NCBI RefSeq assembly: GCF_004137245.1 | Contig: NZ_SDWS01000002.1 | Span: 62,001 to 126,000, forward strand | Reading direction: 5' to 3' | Source: Nocardioides glacieisoli | GTDB taxonomy: Bacteria > Actinomycetota > Actinomycetes > Propionibacteriales > Nocardioidaceae | Length of the DNA: 64,000 nt | Part shown: in pieces, positions 60,953 through 64,000 of the stretch | How the letters are laid out: each line of letters begins with the position of its first letter | How positions within the stretch are numbered: position 1 is the stretch's first letter | The notes under the pieces: model-generated | What the model saw: the letters and a program-made list of their open reading frames with translations, nothing else | What the model was told of the DNA's origin: nothing | The model's database searches: none | Translations under genes and position numbers: made by a program

Positions 60953-61109
60953 GCTTGCAGGCGACGCAGCGTCGAGGACAAGAACCCCTGACAACGCTGT
61001 CGAGCACCTTGTTGACGGTGAACTGCTGTCCCTGTTCCTTGCGTCGACCCGGCGTTTCGAGAGCATGGTCGAGGGGAGCTTCCGCCTGCGTGGAGCCGAT
61101 CAGCTGGCG

Positions 61110-62612
61110 TCAACCCGTACGAAGCAGCCGAAGGGTCTTTAGAGCCAGGTACAGCCGGGTTTGGTCGTCCATGTCGGCCAGCCGGGTGCCGGTCAGATCC
61201 TCGACACGACGCATTCGGTAGACCAACGTCTGCTTGTGGATCCCTAGGCGAGCTGCCCCGGCTTGCCATGAACGGCCGCTCTCGAAGTACACCTCCAGAG
61301 ACCGCAGCAGTTGCGAATCGGTCTCCTGGTCGTAGTCGACGAGGGGGCCCAGCACCGCGTGCACGACGGCCTCGCCCTCAGCGACGGTTCGAGGCATGAA
61401 CAGGGGTGACTCCTCGCCGTAGAGCACCACCGTCTGGTCGGTTGAGCGGGCAGTCTCCAGCGCCCAGCGTGCTTCGCGAGCCGCATCACCGACGCGGCCG
61501 ATGCTCTGCACTGGTTGACTCAAGCCGACCCGGGCTTCGCTTGTGTCGGCGAGCCCGAAGACGTCGGCGCCGATCGAAGAGGCGGCGACGAGAACAATGA
61601 GGTTGTCACCCGAGCGGGCGATGAGATGCGGTATCTGGCGCGCGCCGAGCCGCAGCTGAAGGTCGTCTGGTTCGATCTCACACTCGGTCCCCAAGCAGAG
61701 GATTCGCCAGGGTCGATCGCCGAGGCCGAGCGCAGAGAGGCGCTCGGCCGCCGTGTTGACGTCGACCGCTGAATCCAGGAGCCGCTGGAAGAAGCGCGCG
61801 CCATTCTCGCGCCGGCGCAGCGCGGCAGCCGCGCGCCGGTCCACCTCGAGGCCAGCGATGGTCGCCACGTGTTGGAGGACGACTAGGTCAACGTCCGTTT
61901 CGGCGGCCGGAATCGCCAGCAGAAGTGCTCGACCGTACGTGTCGACGGGTAGGCCCAGCAGAGACCCTGAGGCATGGGGCACGCGTACGAACGCGGGCAG
62001 CGGTCCGGTGTGCGACTCGAGGGCCCGGACGAGCGAGGTTCGGATCTCCTCCTCGAGAGGCGTCGACGCCGCCAGCAGAGACCGTCCCTGTCGCACGTCG
62101 AGGACGTGCAGGTCCGCACCGCACTCACGCCCAAGGGCGTCGAGCAAGTCGTTCTGGTGGGTGCTCGCCTGGCTCGACCGTCGCAACACATCGTAGACAC
62201 GCAATATGCGTACGAGCCTGCCGCTGGCCACTTCGCTGTTGCTCTCGGCGACGGTGCGGGCCACGGTGACGAACGGGACGGCGTAGGCCGTCTCCAGGAC
62301 CGGGAAGGCTAGATCGTCAGCTGCCTTCGCGGCCTCAGGGGTCAGCGGGGCGGCGTGTAGACCCTCCGCCAGCGCGACGCCAGACAGGTTGGCGTGAGCC
62401 AGATGGGTGATGTATTCGATCTGGCTCGGGCCGTCTACCGGGAAGTTGTAGCCGTCGGTAAGGAGTAGTTCACCCGTGCCGAGCCAGTTCCAGGGGTCGG
62501 GGAGCTCGCATGTATGCGCCCAGAGGACCGGACGGCCGGAACCAGAGTCCCCCGCGAGCACGCGAGTGCGCAGAGACGGTATGTCGACGAGCTGACCGAC
62601 GGTGAGGCTCAC
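61110..62612 (-). CDS. PucR family transcriptional regulator
   Basis: 500 residues from GTG 62612 (GGGA three bases upstream); the frame extends to 62789 but those residues look unrelated. It has an N-terminal PucR domain (VGQLVDIPSLRTRVLAGDSG, then LWAHTCELPDPWNWLGTGEL), a middle GGDEF-like region, and a C-terminal HTH_30 (LEVYFESGRSWQAGAARLGI, then HKQTLVYRMRRVEDLTG). PucR proteins control purine, amine and amino acid catabolism. It is divergent from the aldehyde dehydrogenase across a 167-bp gap and probably regulates it. Confidence 0.93.
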   Translation of the reverse strand: MSLTVGQLVDIPSLRTRVLAGDSGSGRPVLWAHTCELPDPWNWLGTGELLLTDGYNFPVDGPSQIEYITHLAHANLSGVALAEGLHAAPLTPEAAKAADDLAFPVLETAYAVPFVTVARTVAESNSEVASGRLVRILRVYDVLRRSSQASTHQNDLLDALGRECGADLHVLDVRQGRSLLAASTPLEEEIRTSLVRALESHTGPLPAFVRVPHASGSLLGLPVDTYGRALLLAIPAAETDVDLVVLQHVATIAGLEVDRRAAAALRRRENGARFFQRLLDSAVDVNTAAERLSALGLGDRPWRILCLGTECEIEPDDLQLRLGARQIPHLIARSGDNLIVLVAASSIGADVFGLADTSEARVGLSQPVQSIGRVGDAAREARWALETARSTDQTVVLYGEESPLFMPRTVAEGEAVVHAVLGPLVDYDQETDSQLLRSLEVYFESGRSWQAGAARLGIHKQTLVYRMRRVEDLTGTRLADMDDQTRLYLALKTLRLLRTG

Positions 62613-62779
62613 GTTCCCAGTATCGCTTATACGCAGGCGGCGGCCCTCATATGGACGGGAAGCGACTTGTCTCGTCGTACGAACGCGCGCCGACTGTTCG
62701 TATCTCCAACGAATTGGTTCCGGATGGTGCAGGTCACATGCTTGATCGGACGACCCTTCTAGTTCCGGAGCGCAGACCG

Positions 62780-64000
62780 ATGGATGCACAGGAAGAACTC
62801 GACCGACTCAGCGGAGTCTTCTTCACGCAGGGCGAGTTCGTCGCCAGCGTCAGCGGGACCACGACGCCCGTCGTCGACCCGGCAACTGCCCAGGAGATCG
62901 GTGCGTTCCCGCATGTCACGGCTGCCGAGATCAGTGATGTCGTCCGAGCCGCCAACGTGGCGCAGAAGGCCTGGTGGGCCGAGAGTGGGCTGCACCGCTC
63001 CGAATTGCTCCACGAGGTCGCCTCGGCGATGCGGCGGATCAGCCCGGAGGTCGCCGAGATCATGACTCGAGAGACCGGCAAGCCGTTCAAGGAGAGCTCC
63101 GACGAGATGATGTGGTCGGTCAGCGCAACCGATTACTACGCAGAGATCGGCCGGCACTCCGTCGGTTCCGTCATCGGCACATCGGTAGCCGGCCAAATGC
63201 ACTACACCCTCAAGGAGCCGATGGGGGTTGTAGTGGTCATTCTCCCGGCGAACTTCCCGGTGCTCTTGCTGATGTGGGAGGCCGCTGCTGCACTCGCCGC
63301 CGGCAATGCAGTGATCGTGAAGCCGTCGGAATACGCCTCGCTCACGACGCTCAAGTTCATGGAGGCGTTCGAGGCGCTCCCCGCCGGCCTCGTCCAGTGC
63401 GTGACGGGCGGCGGCGAGGTCGGCAGGCAGCTGGTCTCCCACCCGGAAACGCACATGATCGGTTTCACCGGCAGCGTTCCCACCGGGCAGGCGATCGCCA
63501 AGGCGTGTGCAGAGCAGTTCAAGCCTTGCCTAGTGGAGGCGTCTGGGAACGATGCCTTCATCGTGATGCCTTCTGCACAGCTGCGAACTGCGGCTCGCGC
63601 TGCCACGTTCGCGGCCTTCCTGAACTGTGGTCAGGTGTGCACCTCCGCAGAGCGGATCTTCGTGCACGAAGCGGTCTACGACGAGTTCGCGGCGATGGTC
63701 GTGGAGGAGACCGGCAAGCTTCGGATCGGCAACGGACTCGGCAAGGTTGACCTAGGCCCGATGGAACATGCCGGCGAGCTGGCGCGTTTCGAGAAGGTTC
63801 TCGCGCGGGCGCTCGAGCAGGGGGCAAAGGTGGTGCAGGGAGGTGGCCGCCCCGAAGGCCTTCCGGTCGAGCTGCAACAGGGGTTCTTCCATGAGCCGAC
63901 GGTGCTCACCGAGGTCACGCCCGACATGGACGTCATGACCGAAGAGATCTTCGGTCCCCTGGCACCGCTGTGCAAGGTCGACAGCTTCGACCAGGCACTG
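62780..64000 (+). CDS. Aldehyde dehydrogenase (3' end beyond the window)
   Basis: The open frame from ATG 62780 runs off the window end after 407 codons; a full enzyme has about 480-500. It has aldehyde dehydrogenase motifs: VVVILPANFPVLLLMWEAAA, VIVKPSEYASLTTLKFMEAF, MIGFTGSVPTGQAIAKACAE, a catalytic Glu in PCLVEASGNDAF, and the catalytic Cys in AAFLNCGQVCTSAERIFV. The Glu context (E-A-S-G-N) departs from the usual E-L-G-G. It is divergent from the PucR gene. The substrate is probably an aldehyde of the amine pathway. Confidence 0.9.
   Translation, partial: MDAQEELDRLSGVFFTQGEFVASVSGTTTPVVDPATAQEIGAFPHVTAAEISDVVRAANVAQKAWWAESGLHRSELLHEVASAMRRISPEVAEIMTRETGKPFKESSDEMMWSVSATDYYAEIGRHSVGSVIGTSVAGQMHYTLKEPMGVVVVILPANFPVLLLMWEAAAALAAGNAVIVKPSEYASLTTLKFMEAFEALPAGLVQCVTGGGEVGRQLVSHPETHMIGFTGSVPTGQAIAKACAEQFKPCLVEASGNDAFIVMPSAQLRTAARAATFAAFLNCGQVCTSAERIFVHEAVYDEFAAMVVEETGKLRIGNGLGKVDLGPMEHAGELARFEKVLARALEQGAKVVQGGGRPEGLPVELQQGFFHEPTVLTEVTPDMDVMTEEIFGPLAPLCKVDSFDQAL

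Noticed and set aside
35041..64000. A right-hand attachment site (repeat of the tRNA-Glu 3' segment).
   Set aside because: Reading through to the window end I found no second copy of the GGTTCGAATCCCG region; it may lie outside the window. An exact-match search of the flanking genome would settle this.

Overview
The window comes from a high-GC actinobacterium, most like a member of the Nocardioidaceae. The reasons are the very GC-rich coding sequence, many GTG starts, tight ATGA/GTGA gene overlaps, actinobacterial families (DUF3817, DUF3073, a sterol-carrier-like protein, ESX/WXG100-like proteins, DUF1906) and scattered de novo purine genes. This is inferred from gene content; no database comparison was made.

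Positions 1-31,800 look like core chromosome. Purine genes come in blocks: purC (236), purS-purQ (4316-5235), purL (12596), and purF-purM (25831-28493). Between them lie an acyl-CoA ligase, a DUF72 protein, a secreted DUF1906/peptidoglycan-binding protein, a four-gene ESX-substrate-like cluster (7150-10355), a drug-efflux MFS with a divergent TetR regulator, an ABC exporter with a divergent WYL regulator, a lipoprotein hydrolase, an M20 peptidase, and a Tat-exported molybdenum hydroxylase pair. Two copies of an unusual repeat (31-bp period, direct copies followed by inverted copies) sit between convergent genes at 10320 and 28921.

Positions 31,697-35,113 are bracketed by tRNA-Phe and tRNA-Glu. 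On the minus strand they carry a compact cluster: a single-domain response regulator, a 31-residue peptide gene, a small cytochrome P450 and a GAF-histidine kinase. The peptide gene has its own ribosome binding site and actinobacterial codon use, and its C-terminal part contains F-Y-M-W. I read it as a candidate P450-modified ribosomal peptide (RiPP) coupled to a two-component system. It is the most interesting candidate in the window.

From tRNA-Glu rightwards the DNA is accessory. A tyrosine integrase whose frame reads antisense through the tRNA, an excisionase-like protein and a MobF-type relaxase/helicase mark an integrated mobilisable element. Beyond 39.8 kb lies an amine-catabolism region. 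It holds gabT-glutamate dehydrogenase-gabD under a divergent LysR regulator, an amidohydrolase and a flavin monooxygenase, a polyamine-type ABC importer, and a Rieske oxygenase with its reductase. It also holds a ferredoxin/ferredoxin reductase fusion, a MOSC protein, an SMR transporter, a PucR regulator and an aldehyde dehydrogenase cut by the window end. The oxygenase has the Glu-x-x-His-x4-His iron site of quaternary-amine oxygenases such as CntA. Two double-length Lrp/AsnC regulators sit in this region, and near-identical promoters precede the importer and oxygenase operons. Together these suggest import of an N-methylated or quaternary amine, cleavage of it, and feeding of a C4 aldehyde into succinate. 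No right-hand attachment site was found, so the island probably runs past 64 kb.
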